Below are positions 63,231 to 64,000 of a DNA stretch of 64,000 nucleotides, piece after piece. Below the pieces are notes generated by a model. It was not told the origin of the DNA, made no database searches, and was given only the letters and a program-made list of their open reading frames with translations. Numbering within the stretch: position 1 is the stretch's first letter; each line of letters starts with the position of its first letter. Origin of the DNA: UBA5429 sp942493315 (GTDB lineage Bacteria; Bacteroidota; Bacteroidia; Bacteroidales; WCHB1-69); the NCBI GenBank assembly GCA_942493315.1, contig OW818690.1, forward strand, positions 248,001-312,000. Reading direction: 5' to 3'. The translations under genes and the position numbers were made by a program.

Positions 63231-64000
63231 ATGAATAGTGACAGTGCATTTATGCAACATCATAATGATCTCACCAATTTACTGATTGAGTTATCATTAA
63301 AATTTATCAACTTACCTGTTCAAAATATTGAAATAGAAATAAATGCTGCCTTAGAAAAGATTGGTGAGTTTGTTCAGGTTGACAGGGTGTATATCTGTGA
63401 ATATAACTATGAGAAACAAATGGGAACTTACAATTATGAATGGTGTAATAATGGCATAACACCCTTTATCAATGAGTTTCAAAATATTCCTTTAGATCTC
63501 GTATTTTCATTTATTGATATACAACAGCAGGGCGAGATCATCCACATTTCCAATCCTGAACTGACTGATAATGAATGGTTAATAGAAACCATGAAGATTC
63601 AGAATATAGATAGTTTAATTGCCATACCATTAATGAATCAGGGACTTTGTATGGGGTTACTGGGTTTTGACATGGGTGTATATAAACATAATTTTAGTGA
63701 CAGGGAGTTACAAATTTTCAAGATTTTCGCTCAAATGATAGTCAATATATTTGAAAAGAGAATTAATGAAGAAAAGCTATTATTAGAGAAACAGCGTGCT
63801 GAGACGAGCGAAGAGAAACTGAAACTGATGATCAAAAACTCCAACGATGCTTTTGTTTTGGTCAATGATAAAGGTGAACAATTTTATGTCAGTGATATTT
63901 CAATCGCTGAAACAGGATTTTCAATTGAAGAGTTATTGGGCCCCGTTATAAATGTAATTCATCCTGATGATATAAACATGATGCTGGAAACATTAAATGA
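63231..64000 (+). CDS. GAF-PAS sensor protein, 3' truncated by window end
   Basis: 256 codons are visible and the frame is open to the edge. No signal peptide or membrane span, so it is probably cytoplasmic. Residues ~15-170 form a GAF domain (INAALEKIGEFVQVDRVYIC, then IAIPLMNQGLCMGLLGFDMG). A charged coiled-coil linker follows (EKRINEEKLLLEKQRAETSE), then the start of a PAS domain (LKLMIKNSNDAFVLVNDKGE, later FSIEELLG and VIHPDD). Such an N-terminus is typical of sensor histidine kinases and diguanylate-cyclase-like regulators. The output domain is outside the window, so its class is unknown. Confidence 0.8.
   Translation, partial: MNSDSAFMQHHNDLTNLLIELSLKFINLPVQNIEIEINAALEKIGEFVQVDRVYICEYNYEKQMGTYNYEWCNNGITPFINEFQNIPLDLVFSFIDIQQQGEIIHISNPELTDNEWLIETMKIQNIDSLIAIPLMNQGLCMGLLGFDMGVYKHNFSDRELQIFKIFAQMIVNIFEKRINEEKLLLEKQRAETSEEKLKLMIKNSNDAFVLVNDKGEQFYVSDISIAETGFSIEELLGPVINVIHPDDINMMLETLN

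Overview
The window looks like a chromosomal segment of an AT-rich member of the Bacteroidota (Bacteroidetes). Four things point there. Promoters repeatedly have the phylum's TAnnTTTG -7 box. Several secreted proteins end in type IX secretion (T9SS) sorting domains. There are SprB-type and HYR-like adhesin repeats. Signal peptidase I substrates have Gln as the predicted first mature residue. No rRNA, CRISPR array or replication origin was seen.

Layout. 1-4022 (+): the 3' end of a T9SS type-B cargo gene, an M28 lipoprotein resembling bacterial glutaminyl cyclase, and aspartokinase. 4023-5077: eight copies of a ~124-bp tandem repeat. 8231-5059 (-): a PorE-like TPR/beta-propeller/OmpA protein, RfbC and a HAD phosphatase, as one operon. 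8232-14120: an accessory island with two truncated RHS 'tips', each followed by a small secreted protein, plus a third orphan secreted protein. Inverted copies of a GC-rich composite repeat bracket it. 25689-14174 (-): the secE-nusG-rplKAJL-rpoBC-DUF3467 transcription/translation cluster, in which rpoC carries a +1 frameshift. 28446-25977 (-): an MsbA-like ABC exporter and TrmB. 39960-28522 and 49956-42088 (-): two giant T9SS surface proteins (3812 and 2622 aa) with matching end caps but different repetitive middles. Between them, 40.4-42.0 kb holds a degenerate IS1595-like transposase bracketed by inverted copies of the same GC-rich repeat. 50381-54157 (+): UDP-glucose dehydrogenase, RfbD, tRNA-Thr, tuf and tRNA-Trp. 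58106-54311 (-): a secreted Lys-C-like serine protease, a WbqC-like protein and a GT-C membrane glycosyltransferase. 58193-62090 (+): RsfS, FtsH, a LUD-domain protein and CdsA. 62882-62097 (-): an NlpC/P60-LysM cell-wall hydrolase. 63039 onward (+): initiator tRNA and the start of a GAF/PAS sensor gene cut by the window edge.

How the parts connect. The cargo proteins, the PorE-like envelope protein and the Q-cyclase-like lipoprotein fit one export and maturation programme: Sec export, signal peptide cleavage before Gln, pyroglutamate capping, then T9SS secretion. RfbC, RfbD, UDP-glucose dehydrogenase, WbqC and the GT-C protein supply surface polysaccharide functions. The most unusual accessory content is the RHS-tip/secreted-partner array. 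I read it as a cassette array of polymorphic toxins with putative metalloprotease tips and periplasmic immunity proteins; this is inference. Function calls come from motifs read by eye; no database search was possible.
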